Shown here piece after piece: positions 1 to 7,806 of a DNA stretch of 64,000 nt. Source of the stretch: Singulisphaera sp. GP187 (GTDB lineage: Bacteria > Planctomycetota > Phycisphaerae > Phycisphaerales > SM1A02); the NCBI GenBank assembly GCA_945868805.1, contig CAMBMO010000005.1, forward strand, positions 1-64,000, given 5' to 3'. A model generated the notes under the pieces. It had not been told where the DNA came from. It made no database searches and saw only the letters and a program-made list of their open reading frames with translations. A program made the position numbers and the translations under genes. Positions within the stretch are counted from its first letter, which is position 1; the number at the start of each line of letters is the position of its first letter.

Positions 1-555
1 TACGGAAATGTCCCCCAAACTCGGGAGCGAATATTCATCGTCGGGTTCCTGTCGCCAGACGCTTTCGCCAATTTCGACTGGCCACAGAAGGTCAAACTGA
101 CCAAGTGTTTTCGGGACCTCTTACAAACAGGCAAGATTCCAGACAAGTACTACTACAACGGTAAGCCACTTTACGCAAAACTTCGCAAGGATGTAACGAA
201 GGAAAGCACTGTCTATCAATGGCGAAGGAAGTACGTTCGGGAGAACAAGAAGGGTGTCTGCCCAACGCTGACTGCCAACATGGGAACAGGCGGACACAAC
301 GTGCCCATAATTCTTGACGGCAGTGGCATTCGAAAGTTCACCCCGAGGGAATGCTTTCAACTTCAAGCTTTTCCACCTCGCTTCAAACTTCCTGAAATGG
401 CCGACTCCCGCCTCTACAAGCAAGCTGGCAATTCCGTCACGGTCAGCGTGATCCATCGGATCGCCACAAATATCAAGTCGGCACTTGATGGACGCAGCCT
501 AAAAAAACCGTTGGACCTCGACCTCTTTCAACATGCAGTTCGCTTCAACGCCTGA
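1..555 (+). CDS. DNA (cytosine-5)-methyltransferase, C-terminal part (5' end outside window)
   Basis: The reading frame is open from the first base and encodes 184 residues, so the catalytic N-terminal part lies upstream. The visible part carries the late C5-methyltransferase motifs: motif VIII (QTRER, residues 6-10), then a region matching the variable target-recognition domain, motif IX (RKFTPRECFQLQAFP, about 111-125) and motif X (YKQAGNSV, about 139-146). Family enzymes transfer a methyl group from S-adenosylmethionine to C5 of cytosine in DNA, either as part of a restriction-modification system or as solitary enzymes. No endonuclease gene is seen downstream; the next genes are an orphan antitoxin and broken genes, which suggests an accessory or decaying region. 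The catalytic PCQ motif cannot be checked because it is not in the window. Confidence 0.9.
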   Translation, partial: YGNVPQTRERIFIVGFLSPDAFANFDWPQKVKLTKCFRDLLQTGKIPDKYYYNGKPLYAKLRKDVTKESTVYQWRRKYVRENKKGVCPTLTANMGTGGHNVPIILDGSGIRKFTPRECFQLQAFPPRFKLPEMADSRLYKQAGNSVTVSVIHRIATNIKSALDGRSLKKPLDLDLFQHAVRFNA

Positions 556-728
556 TGAGGGTGGGAACCGACGGTCTCACTCACTCGAGATTCGGTAGCG
601 GAGATCGATTGCTCGAATCCGACGCAAACGAAACCGAATTGTCGCTCTGCAACAGGTCTTTGTCTTATGTATCTAACCGTATACACTGTATTCGCTTGGA
701 TACGCCATCCCCGTCTGGACCCAGCACC

Positions 729-1184
729 ATGACATCCAAACCCACACAATCTCCCTCCCGCCGAAAGAAGTCCGCCGCAATGCGTCGGCGCGTGCCAGTC
801 AAACTCACGCCATATGACAGCGTGAATTACCTGAAGTCTGATCGCGCGATCGCCGCGTACCTCAATGACGCGCTCGCGGATGGGAATCCAGCAGAGGTCC
901 TCATGGCATTTTCTCAAGTCGCGCGCGCACGAGGAATGTCACGCGTTTCCAAGGCTTCTGGACTCGGTCGCGAGAGTTTGTACAAGGCACTTTCGCCTCG
1001 ATCGAAGCCCCGCTTCGACACGATCTTCCGACTCGCACACGCGCTCGGTCTGAAACTCGTCGCAGAAGTGGCGTGTCGCGATCGTCCTGTCAATCACGAT
1101 CACCCCCCTACCTCCTCACCACCGCCATCACTGCTCCAGCGATCACAAGTCCGATGCTCGGCCAGAAGGTGCACATCGCCATGA
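729..1184 (+). CDS. Putative addiction-module antitoxin, HI1420 family (no toxin partner seen)
   Basis: This encodes 151 residues. Residues about 25-115 match the HI1420-type antidote family: a KLTPYDSVNYL start, AIAAYLNDAL, then a helix-turn-helix with ARGMSRVSKASGLGRESLYKALS and FDTIFRLAHALGLKL. Family members are DNA-binding antitoxins of HigB/RelE-like toxins, normally about 100 residues and preceded by the toxin gene. Here the 173 bases upstream are too short for a toxin, so it is an orphan. The C-terminal 35 residues or so (Pro/Ser/Arg-rich) are unlike the family and run antisense over another small gene, so the original stop was probably lost. The ATG at 729 was chosen; ATG at 780 would also include the conserved domain. 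Confidence 0.7.
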   Translation: MTSKPTQSPSRRKKSAAMRRRVPVKLTPYDSVNYLKSDRAIAAYLNDALADGNPAEVLMAFSQVARARGMSRVSKASGLGRESLYKALSPRSKPRFDTIFRLAHALGLKLVAEVACRDRPVNHDHPPTSSPPPSLLQRSQVRCSARRCTSP

Positions 1185-1287
1185 TTCCAAATCCAACTGG
1201 ATTTGGATCGCTCGTCCAACCCAGCGAGGCGAAGAAAATTGTCAAGAGCAATGGACCGCTGCCCAGAACGAACAGCCCGACGCCCAC
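1108..1287 (-). CDS. Small two-helix membrane protein, probably a 5'-degraded remnant
   Basis: The minus strand between about 1308 and 1108 encodes a hydrophobic peptide with two clear transmembrane stretches: WIVGVGLFVLGSGPLLLTI and an IMAMCTFWPSIGLVIAGAVM segment near the C-terminus, ending in Val-Val-Arg-Arg. No ATG lies in frame before a stop at 1363-1365; the GTG at 1285-1287 is the first usable start. The regular transmembrane pattern argues that this strand was coding and that the overlapping plus-strand antitoxin tail is spurious. No family is recognised. The lack of a proper start and its position between a truncated antitoxin and a truncated dehydrogenase suggest a remnant. Confidence 0.4.
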   Translation of the reverse strand: MGVGLFVLGSGPLLLTIFFASLGWTSDPNPVGFGIMAMCTFWPSIGLVIAGAVMAVVRR

Positions 1288-1325
1288 TATCCATCGTCCA
1301 AGGGTATGACCTGTAGGGAAAAGCA

Positions 1326-2177
1326 GTGCTCTGTGAGGGCACCGTTCTTCCCTACTCGAGGGTTACCGTTGCGCGATGCACTCACGTGGAAATCGCACGA
1401 ATTGTTACTTCCACTCGCGCTGTTCAAGCTGCCGTCATTCTCGGCGCCGGCGGGGGCAAGGTGATCGATTCTGTGCGCGCGGCTGCCGCACCCATGCGGG
1501 TTCCGTCCATCTCGTGCCCCACAATTGCATCGGCTGATTCGCCTTGCCGTGCAATTTCTGTTGTGTACACCGAGGCAGGTGTCGTTGAGTCGAACCCATT
1601 TCATCCGACGAATTCCGCGCTCGTGCTGGTGGACTCGCAGGTCATCATGCATTCTCCCGTTCGAACGTTAATCGCGGGAATGGGCGATGCTCTCTCGACA
1701 GTCTTTGAGGCCCGTGCGTGCATCGCATCAGGTAGCCCCACTAGGCGTCAAGGATTATGCACACTCGCCACGCTCGCGATCGCAGAGCTCCGCTCCAAGA
1801 CAGGTCTTGCGGATGGTGTCAGCGCACTTGCCGCTGCGCATGCCGTTCACAATGGACTCACGGTCGCGCCTGAGACACACGCCTTCATGCACGGCGAAAA
1901 GGCCGCCTTCGGAGTGATCGTCGAGCTCATGCTCGAAAATGCGCCGAATGCTTCGTTGAACGAGGCCCTGCGCTTCTCGAACTCGATTGGCCCACCCACC
2001 ACGCTCGCAGACATGGGCTGCGCGGGGATCTCGTCCGAGATGATCTCCCAAATCGCAGCGCGTGCGACCCGCGAGGGCGAACCGATCCATCACGAACCAT
2101 TCAAGGTCACTGCAGCTATGGTCGAGCTGGCGATTCAATCTGCTGATGCGGCAGGTCGCGACTTCCGTACGAAGTAG
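1326..2177 (+). pseudogene. gldA: Glycerol dehydrogenase, truncated and internally deleted
   Basis: The 283-residue product matches the iron-type alcohol dehydrogenase GldA from about family residue 60 onward. GAGGGK (nucleotide-binding), CPTIASADSPC, the metal-ligand segment AGMGDALSTVFEARA, AAAHAVHNGLT and FMHGEKAAFG are all present, so the Asp and two His metal ligands survive. The N-terminal part of the NAD-binding domain is missing, and about 30-35 residues normally found between the ARAC region and AAAHAVHNGL are deleted. Intact GldA is about 360 residues and oxidises glycerol to dihydroxyacetone with NAD. The only start is a GTG within non-homologous sequence. A non-functional relic is the most likely state. 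Confidence 0.75.
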
Positions 2178-2222
2178 ACGCCCTCGAACGCCATGTCGGC
2201 GTGCGCATGCGGCACGACACCC

Positions 2223-2771
2223 CTTCGATTCGTACTCGAGGCGAAACAACTCGAGTAGGTGCAGGTCCAATTTGTCCTTGATCTGGCCACTGGCCCGCTT
2301 GCTCGCGATGATGTCGCACAAATTCGCCGCCGGAAACACTCCCTCGCGCACTGCTCTCGCCTTCGCTCGCTCGAAACTCTCTATCCCGTCTGGCGCGAAG
2401 ACCAGGTCAAGGTCAAAGGGTCCGCTCTTGAGTTGTATGAAGCCCTTTCAGAGAATGATTTGTGACTTTATTTCGTCATCGAGAACAAATCCGAGACCAA
2501 GTATCGCAGTGATCATGCGGCTGCCCTTCTGCCGGGACTTCGCAGGGAACACATCGACATCTTGGGTGGTGCCTGGATACCCGAGCAGAATCGCGCCGCC
2601 CTTGCCGATAAAGAGGTACTCAACGCCTGCGCCATTAAAGGCTTCTGCAACCTCTTGAGCCTGGAGCGGATTGAACGGGGCACGCTCGCATCGTCGAGCA
2701 CCGGTCTGTACACACGGCAAAACCCGTATCACATTCGCGCTTCGATCGGGCGATCCATCTGACAGCGACAC
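2223..2771 (-). pseudogene. Nucleotidyltransferase-like protein (DUF6036/AbiEii type) interrupted by in-frame TGA
   Basis: The first 107 codons contain a minimal-nucleotidyltransferase core, YLFIGKGGAILLGYPGTTQD followed by VDV, which fits the G-x-GG...TTxDxD metal-binding pattern. An in-frame TGA at 2450-2448 follows KSQIIL. The same frame then continues with KGFIQLKSGPFDLDLVFAP, ANLCDIIASKRASG and KDKLDLHLLELFRLEYES, which is the expected second half of such proteins, including the late DLDLVF strand. Because both halves share one frame, a single CGA-to-TGA change explains the break. Beyond about 2223 the frame runs on antisense to gldA without family-like sequence. Relatives include toxin or abortive-infection nucleotidyltransferases, but that role is not established here. 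Confidence 0.65.
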
Positions 2772-2869
2772 TGCTCGCGGAATGCGCGATCTTCGCCATC
2801 TTCACGCTCGCTGATGTGGGTCGAACTCATGGCTGCCACAAATCGTAGCACGACAGCGAAGGTCCAAAG

Positions 2870-3796
2870 TCACCAGTCGAGCCGACGCCTACTCTCAAAC
2901 TTCCGCGCATCGCCGGTGATCGGATCTCGAAATGAGATCTCGCGAGCGAGCAATTGCAGCGGTCTCGAAAAATCTTCGAGTGCCTCCCCTTTCGGCTCTG
3001 CCAACATGTCTGGATACATCGGATCGTTCACGATCGCGATCCCGAGCGCAGCGGAGTGAACGCGAAGCTGATGCTTGCGGCCTGAGATCGGGCGGAGTCG
3101 GTAATGCGAAACGTCCGCCCGCGACTCGATCATCTCGATGTGCGTCGTCGAATTTGGATCCCCTGGCACTTCACGCATACGCATGAAGTGATCATCGGCA
3201 ACGAGTCTGCTCGAATGGGTACGCGGGAAAGTCAACGAAGGATTTACATGTCCGATGGACTCGTAAACCTTTTCAACCTCACGCGTGCGGAAGAGTGATT
3301 GATATGCGTCGCGCTCGCTCTCACCGACGGAGAACACGACGACACCCGCGGTGCCGCTGTCGATTCGGTGGATCGGGACAAGCGTGTCGATTTCAGTTCG
3401 CTTCTTCAGTCGCACGAGCAAAGTCTCTTGCAAGAATCTCCCCGACGGAATGACAGGTAGAAAATGCGGTTTGTCCGCGACAACGAGGTGGTCATCCTGA
3501 AAGATGATCGCTTCGTCGAATGGGATGCGCGGTTCCTTCTCAATCGTTCGGTAATAAAAGACGCGAAGATTCGCTCGGTGTGGCGTCGCCAGGGTGACAG
3601 TCGCTCCGAATTCATCGACGACCTCCCCCTGCTCCATGCGTTTGTGCCACTGCTCGATCCCGATTGCCGGAAACTTCTCCGCGAGGCACTCCGCAATCGT
3701 CGTCCACGATCCATCGGAAAGCACCGTACTGCTAGGACCGACGCCATCACGCGTCGGGGGTGGACTGTGGCGCACACCTGCAATAGCTCTGATCAT
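2870..3796 (-). CDS. RluA-family pseudouridine synthase
   Basis: The 308-residue protein has the RluA catalytic loop PIHRIDSGTAGV (family HRLDxxTSG), with the catalytic Asp in HRID. Other family segments are IIFQDDHLVVADKPHFLPVIPSG at the start of the domain and SGRKHQLRVHSAALGIAIVNDPMYP at the end. Such enzymes isomerise uridine to pseudouridine in rRNA or tRNA; the target cannot be told from sequence. An S4-like N-terminal part (about residues 30-65) precedes the catalytic domain. The ATG at 3796 is favoured because a promoter-like pair ends 6 nt before it, and the divergent membrane gene begins 37 bases away. Confidence 0.88.
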   Translation of the reverse strand: MIRAIAGVRHSPPPTRDGVGPSSTVLSDGSWTTIAECLAEKFPAIGIEQWHKRMEQGEVVDEFGATVTLATPHRANLRVFYYRTIEKEPRIPFDEAIIFQDDHLVVADKPHFLPVIPSGRFLQETLLVRLKKRTEIDTLVPIHRIDSGTAGVVVFSVGESERDAYQSLFRTREVEKVYESIGHVNPSLTFPRTHSSRLVADDHFMRMREVPGDPNSTTHIEMIESRADVSHYRLRPISGRKHQLRVHSAALGIAIVNDPMYPDMLAEPKGEALEDFSRPLQLLAREISFRDPITGDARKFESRRRLDW

Positions 3797-3802
3797 CGTG
3801 AG

Positions 3803-3830
3803 AGCGTAGTCTGCGCGAAAAGGGATTCAA
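3803..3830 (-). promoter_or_regulatory. Predicted promoter of the pseudouridine synthase gene
   Basis: On the minus strand, TTGAAT (3830-3825) and TACGCT (3808-3803) are spaced by 16 bases, and the start codon follows the -10 box after 6 bases. Transcription would begin at or next to the ATG, giving a leaderless mRNA. No Shine-Dalgarno sequence is present. This is inferred from position only. Confidence 0.45.
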
Positions 3831-3833
3831 CAA

Positions 3834-4252
3834 ATGAACAAACGATTTTTCAGCGCAACAGCCGCGATTTTTATCGTGTGGTTCATTGGGCGCTGCTTGA
3901 TTCACCACTGGCTTCTCTACGACGAATACGCCAAGCTTTCCAACTTTTTTCGGCCCGACGCCGACATTGAACAACTCGTGCCATTCTCGATCTTTGCTCA
4001 CTTGGCTCTTGCAGGGGCGTTTACATGGATTTACGTGAAGGGACTCAGCACCGACGGCACCGTGTCATCGCTCGGCCAAGGAATCCGCTACGGAGTCGTG
4101 ATCGCCTGCTCATCGTCCCGACCTACACGCTGAACTATGTCGGCCAGCCGATTCCTGTAGTGATGGCAGTGAAGCAGATCGCATTCGACGGAATCTTCGT
4201 TGTCGTGCTCGGCGTGATCGTTGCGGTCGTCTCTCGAAAGCAAACTCGCTGA
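3834..4252 (+). pseudogene. Small multi-pass membrane protein, frameshifted copy of the next gene
   Basis: The first frame gives MNKRFFSATAAIFIVWFIG and continues through GAFTWIYVKGLSTDG and LGQGIRYGVVIA, then runs into a stop at 4133. The shifted frame resumes with LIVPTYTLNYVGQP, VKQIAFDGIFVVVLGVIVAV and a stop at 4252. The intact downstream paralogue (4308-4742) aligns across both frames, for example LGQGLRFGVAVAF and VIKQIVFDSLLTVLLGVLVA. The frame break lies close to 4108. Unless it is a sequencing error, this copy is inactive. A weak ribosome-binding site (AGGG, about 3821) precedes the ATG. Confidence 0.7.
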
Positions 4253-4307
4253 GTGAGAGTCGCTCGAAGCGCGAAGATCGTACTCTGTCAACCCAAGGAG
4301 ACATCAC

Positions 4308-4742
4308 ATGATTAAGCGATTCCTCATTGCATGGCTCGTCGTCTTTGTCGTGTGGTTTATTGGCAGTCAACTCGTCCATGGAGGCTTGCTCCATGAGGAC
4401 TACGGCGCGCTGCCGAACCTCTTCCGAACCGAGGAGGAGATGATGAAGCGTTTCCCGATCATGGTGCTCGCGTACATCCTGCTCGCGGGCGCATTCGTGT
4501 GGATTTATTCGAGAGGCATCAGCGAGAAGCCGTGGCTCGGTCAAGGGCTGCGCTTCGGCGTCGCGGTCGCGTTTCTCGGAAACATCACCACGTACATGAT
4601 CTTCTATGTCGTTCAGCCGATGCCAGGATCGATGGTCATCAAGCAAATTGTGTTCGACAGTCTGCTGACCGTGCTTCTTGGAGTCCTCGTCGCGTTCGTT
4701 TATAGAAGGAAGCACTCGCAAGCGATTGCGTTGGATCGATGA
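4308..4742 (+). CDS. Conserved small integral membrane protein (four predicted helices)
   Basis: This is 144 residues with about four hydrophobic helices: FLIAWLVVFVVWFIGSQLV (about 4-22), IMVLAYILLAGAFVWIYS (about 48-66), FGVAVAFLGNITTYMIFYVV (about 82-101) and IVFDSLLTVLLGVLVAFVY (about 112-130). A good Shine-Dalgarno sequence (AAGGAG, 4295-4300) lies 7 bases before the ATG. It is the intact partner of a tandem duplication with the frameshifted gene upstream, and its stop overlaps the start of the cvfB-like gene in an ATGA arrangement, so the two are probably co-transcribed. No family function is recognised. Confidence 0.8.
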   Translation: MIKRFLIAWLVVFVVWFIGSQLVHGGLLHEDYGALPNLFRTEEEMMKRFPIMVLAYILLAGAFVWIYSRGISEKPWLGQGLRFGVAVAFLGNITTYMIFYVVQPMPGSMVIKQIVFDSLLTVLLGVLVAFVYRRKHSQAIALDR

Positions 4743-5578
4743 CTGTCCTTGGCAAGCGCAATCTTCTGTCCGTCGTCCGAGAAACGCCATCGGGGGTATA
4801 TCTCGATGGCGAAAACCTCGGCGAAATCTTGCTGCCACGACGCTATGTCGTGCGCGATCTATCGATCGACGACAAATTGGATGTCTTCATCTATCGAGAT
4901 TCAGAAGATCGCCTCGTCGCCACCACCGAGAAGCCTTACGCGATGGTCGGCGAGTTCGGATATCTCACAGTGAAACACGTCAATCCTCGCTTGGGGACAT
5001 TTCTCGATTGGGGACTGAGCAAAGATCTCCTCCTGCCGTTCATCGAGCAAGCAAAGCCGCTTGAAGCGGGCGACCGCGCGATCGTCGCCATCTGCATCGA
5101 TCCCAACACCGATCGGATCATGGCAAGCGGACGACTGATTGATCACCTCTCGAAGGATCCACCCATGTACAAGCCTGGCCAATCAGTGCGGCTGCTGGTC
5201 ATGAGCGAGAGTCCACTGGGGTACACAGCGATCATCGATCACGCACACCTTGGACTGCTTTACAAAACTGAACTTTCTGCACCACTGGCGGTCGGCCAGC
5301 GCATCGGCGGATTCATCAAAGAAGTTCGCGAAGATGGCAAGATCGACCTGAATCTCGACGCCGCTGGATATGCGCGAATCGCGCCGCTCACTGAACAAAT
5401 TCTCGCAGCACTCGAAGCGTCGGGAGGCCGACTGAACTTTGATGACGAGAGCACTCCCGACGAAATCCGCCTCCGTTTCGGCGTGAGCAAGAAGGCATTC
5501 AAACAGGCACTTGGAAATCTTTTTCGCGAGCGACGAATTGGATTTATGCGACCCGGGATTGAACTGCTCACGAGTTGA
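4739..5578 (+). CDS. cvfB: CvfB-family S1-like RNA-binding protein
   Basis: The 279-residue protein matches the CvfB (YitL) family in length and architecture: tandem S1-like beta-barrel modules (about 1-65, 70-140 and 145-205), with GEFGYLTVKHVNPRLGTFLDW in the second and KDLLLPF after it, and a C-terminal winged-helix module (about 215-279, IRLRFGVSKKAFKQALGNLF). CvfB proteins bind RNA; in staphylococci the homologue affects virulence gene expression, while the role elsewhere is poorly defined. The start overlaps the stop of the upstream membrane gene by four bases, supporting translational coupling. Confidence 0.85.
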   Translation: MTVLGKRNLLSVVRETPSGVYLDGENLGEILLPRRYVVRDLSIDDKLDVFIYRDSEDRLVATTEKPYAMVGEFGYLTVKHVNPRLGTFLDWGLSKDLLLPFIEQAKPLEAGDRAIVAICIDPNTDRIMASGRLIDHLSKDPPMYKPGQSVRLLVMSESPLGYTAIIDHAHLGLLYKTELSAPLAVGQRIGGFIKEVREDGKIDLNLDAAGYARIAPLTEQILAALEASGGRLNFDDESTPDEIRLRFGVSKKAFKQALGNLFRERRIGFMRPGIELLTS

Positions 5579-5670
5579 TCAGCATGAGGAAATCTTCAAA
5601 GGGAGAACTGCCGTTCGGCGGTACTCTCTTGATACGTTTCGAATGGTTCGGCACTTCGACGGAGACCTCT

Positions 5671-6786
5671 ATGAGTCACCTCTTTTCAACGATCGCACTT
5701 TGCATGATTGCCACCGTCGCGCACGCCGATGTTGATATCCCTGACGAGTGGTTTTTCGAGGGGGCGAATCGGCCGAAGGCACTTCGAAATCTCGAAGGTA
5801 AGCCTGCACCCGAACTCACCACCCAAGCATGGATCGGCGACGAGACATCGATTGCAGCGAGCAAGGGCAAAGTCGTGGTCGTTGACTTCTGGGCGACCTG
5901 GTGCGGACCGTGCATGAACGCGATCCCGGAGAATGTGAAACTCGTCAGCGAGAGCGAGGGAAAACCACTGACATTCATCGGCGTGCACGACGCAAATTTG
6001 GGCTGGAACAAGGCGCCAGACGCTGTGAAGAGCAAGCACATCAACTATCCAGTCGCGCAGGACAAGGGCGACTCCGCGAAGGCGTATCAAGTTTCGTTCT
6101 GGCCGACCTATGTCGTCATCGATCACGAAGGCATCGTGCGAGCCGCCGGGCTGATCCCTTCCAACGTTGCGAAGGTTGTGGAATTGCTGCTGGCGCAAGT
6201 CCCCGCGAGCGCACCAACTGGTGAAAGCTCGGAAGATTCCTACTTCGGTGGAGGTACACGACCGACTTGGCTGAAGGAGATCGAAGGAAAGTCGGCGCCT
6301 GCTCTCCCAGCCGATGCGAAGTGGATCGGGAGTCCGGTCACTCCCGAGCAGTGGAAGGGTCATGTCGCAGTTCTTCAGTTCTTTTCTCCGTCGGGCGCGA
6401 GTTCGATGAAGCAACTTGCCGACGTCGCGGCACTCGCGCCAGAGTTCGCGCCACAAGGCGTCGTCATCATGGGTGTCTGTGATTCCCGCGCGAATTGGGC
6501 GACGGCGAAGGCGGCACTCGATGCGCAGAAGGTCGCGGTGCCAGTCATGCAGGATCTTGCGGTTGCGGGTGTTGCTGGAAGTGAGCAGATCATCAAGTCT
6601 GGCGCATGGGCGACGGCGCTTGGCGTGCGAATTGCGCCCAATATCGTCGTCATTGACGCATCGGGAAAGGTCCGTGCAGCGGGAATCCGACCCGACAAAG
6701 TGAAGCGCCTCATCAACACAATTCTCTCAGAGCAAGTTGTCGCCGATCCAGTATCAACACTATCTGTACCAACGAATACTCCATGA
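5671..6786 (+). CDS. Exported double thioredoxin-fold protein (TlpA-like redoxin, second domain without cysteines)
   Basis: From the ATG at 5671 (GGAGA five bases upstream) the 371-residue product begins with a signal peptide (MSHLFSTIALCMIATVAHA). Residues about 40-200 form a TlpA/ResA-like domain with the redox motif WCGPC at 77-81 and the cis-Pro segment FWPTYVV. A second domain (about 215-365) repeats the fold, with VAVLQFFSPSGASSM where the CxxC should be and APNIVVIDASGKVRAAG later, so it has lost both cysteines. The first domain probably reduces disulphides outside the cytoplasm; the second may only bind a partner. A start at 5575 is possible but would add a non-signal extension. Its stop overlaps the MoxR start. 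Confidence 0.85.
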   Translation: MSHLFSTIALCMIATVAHADVDIPDEWFFEGANRPKALRNLEGKPAPELTTQAWIGDETSIAASKGKVVVVDFWATWCGPCMNAIPENVKLVSESEGKPLTFIGVHDANLGWNKAPDAVKSKHINYPVAQDKGDSAKAYQVSFWPTYVVIDHEGIVRAAGLIPSNVAKVVELLLAQVPASAPTGESSEDSYFGGGTRPTWLKEIEGKSAPALPADAKWIGSPVTPEQWKGHVAVLQFFSPSGASSMKQLADVAALAPEFAPQGVVIMGVCDSRANWATAKAALDAQKVAVPVMQDLAVAGVAGSEQIIKSGAWATALGVRIAPNIVVIDASGKVRAAGIRPDKVKRLINTILSEQVVADPVSTLSVPTNTP

Positions 6787-7793
6787 CTTCACACCCAACT
6801 CCCAGCCTTTCTTTGGTCGCTCCAACTGTTGGCGCATGCCCTTTCGCGGACATCGTCCGCACGCATGTCGCACGAACCGTCGTCGGACAACAAGTAGTCG
6901 TCGAGCGGGTGATGATCGCGCTCTTGACGGGCGGACACTTGCTACTTGAAGGCGTTCCAGGAATCGCCAAGACACTCATTGTGCAATCGGTTGCGAAGGC
7001 GATCGACTTGAAGTTCTCGCGTGTGCAATTCACGATCGATCTCTTGCCGAGCGACATCCTGGGCTCCGAGGTACTGGACCAGAAGACGGGCGAGTTCCGA
7101 CTTCATCGAGGACCCATCTTCACAAACCTCTTGCTCGCCGATGAAATCAACCGTGCATCTCCAAAGGTGCAATCGGCTCTGCTCGAAGCGATGCAGGAGC
7201 GCAAGGTGTCGATCGGTGACAGTTCGCACGAACTTCCCGCGCCATTTCTGGTGATCGCGACGCAGAATCCCATTGAACAATCGGGGACCTTCGAGCTGCC
7301 CGAAGCTCAACTCGATCGATTTATGCTGCGCCATCGATTTTCCTATCCAACCCCTGAAGAAGAAACAGAAGTCGTTCGGCGCAGCTTGAAGTTGAAGCTG
7401 AAACGACAGGGCGATGGTGCAGTGCCAATGACAGCGTTTGATGCAATTGAAGAGGGCGCGCGATTACACCTGAAGGATTTGTCCAGCGCGATGGAGGCAG
7501 TCCAGAGTGTCCATGTCAGCGAGGTCTTCTTGCGCGACTGCGTCGACTTCGTTCAGCTGACGAGGCACCACAAGGACATCGAACTCGGTTGTAGCCCGCG
7601 TGCGGTACTCGCGCTGGTTCATGCATCGCGAGCGCGTGCGTATTTGCATGGCCGCGATTACACGATCCCAGAAGATTTCTTCGCGCTTGCTGAGGATGTC
7701 ATCTTGCATCGCATGCGCTTGACATACGAAGCCCTTGCGGTTGGGCGGAAACCACTCGATGTGGTCACGGAACTGCTCCGATCGCTCACATGA
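6783..7793 (+). CDS. MoxR-family AAA+ ATPase (cluster 1)
   Basis: The 336-residue protein has the Walker A motif GVPGIAKT (57-64), Walker B LLLADEINRASP (D120, E121) and the sensor segment IATQNPIEQSGTFELPEAQLDRF typical of MoxR. MoxR ATPases act as chaperones that activate VWA-domain partners encoded next to them. Here the ATG overlaps the stop of the thioredoxin-fold gene, and DUF58, two VWA proteins and large exported proteins follow on the same strand. The C-terminal AAA lid (about 240-336) is complete, with RHHKDIELGCSPRAVLALVHASR as the conserved lid motif. Confidence 0.95.
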   Translation: MTSHPTPSLSLVAPTVGACPFADIVRTHVARTVVGQQVVVERVMIALLTGGHLLLEGVPGIAKTLIVQSVAKAIDLKFSRVQFTIDLLPSDILGSEVLDQKTGEFRLHRGPIFTNLLLADEINRASPKVQSALLEAMQERKVSIGDSSHELPAPFLVIATQNPIEQSGTFELPEAQLDRFMLRHRFSYPTPEEETEVVRRSLKLKLKRQGDGAVPMTAFDAIEEGARLHLKDLSSAMEAVQSVHVSEVFLRDCVDFVQLTRHHKDIELGCSPRAVLALVHASRARAYLHGRDYTIPEDFFALAEDVILHRMRLTYEALAVGRKPLDVVTELLRSLT

Positions 7794-7806
7794 GCGACTG
7801 CGATTC

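Noticed and set aside
1755-2222. Minus-strand continuation of the nucleotidyltransferase frame
   Set aside because: The sequence past LEYES is Arg/Cys-rich and antisense to gldA, so it looks like read-through of a missing stop, not protein.
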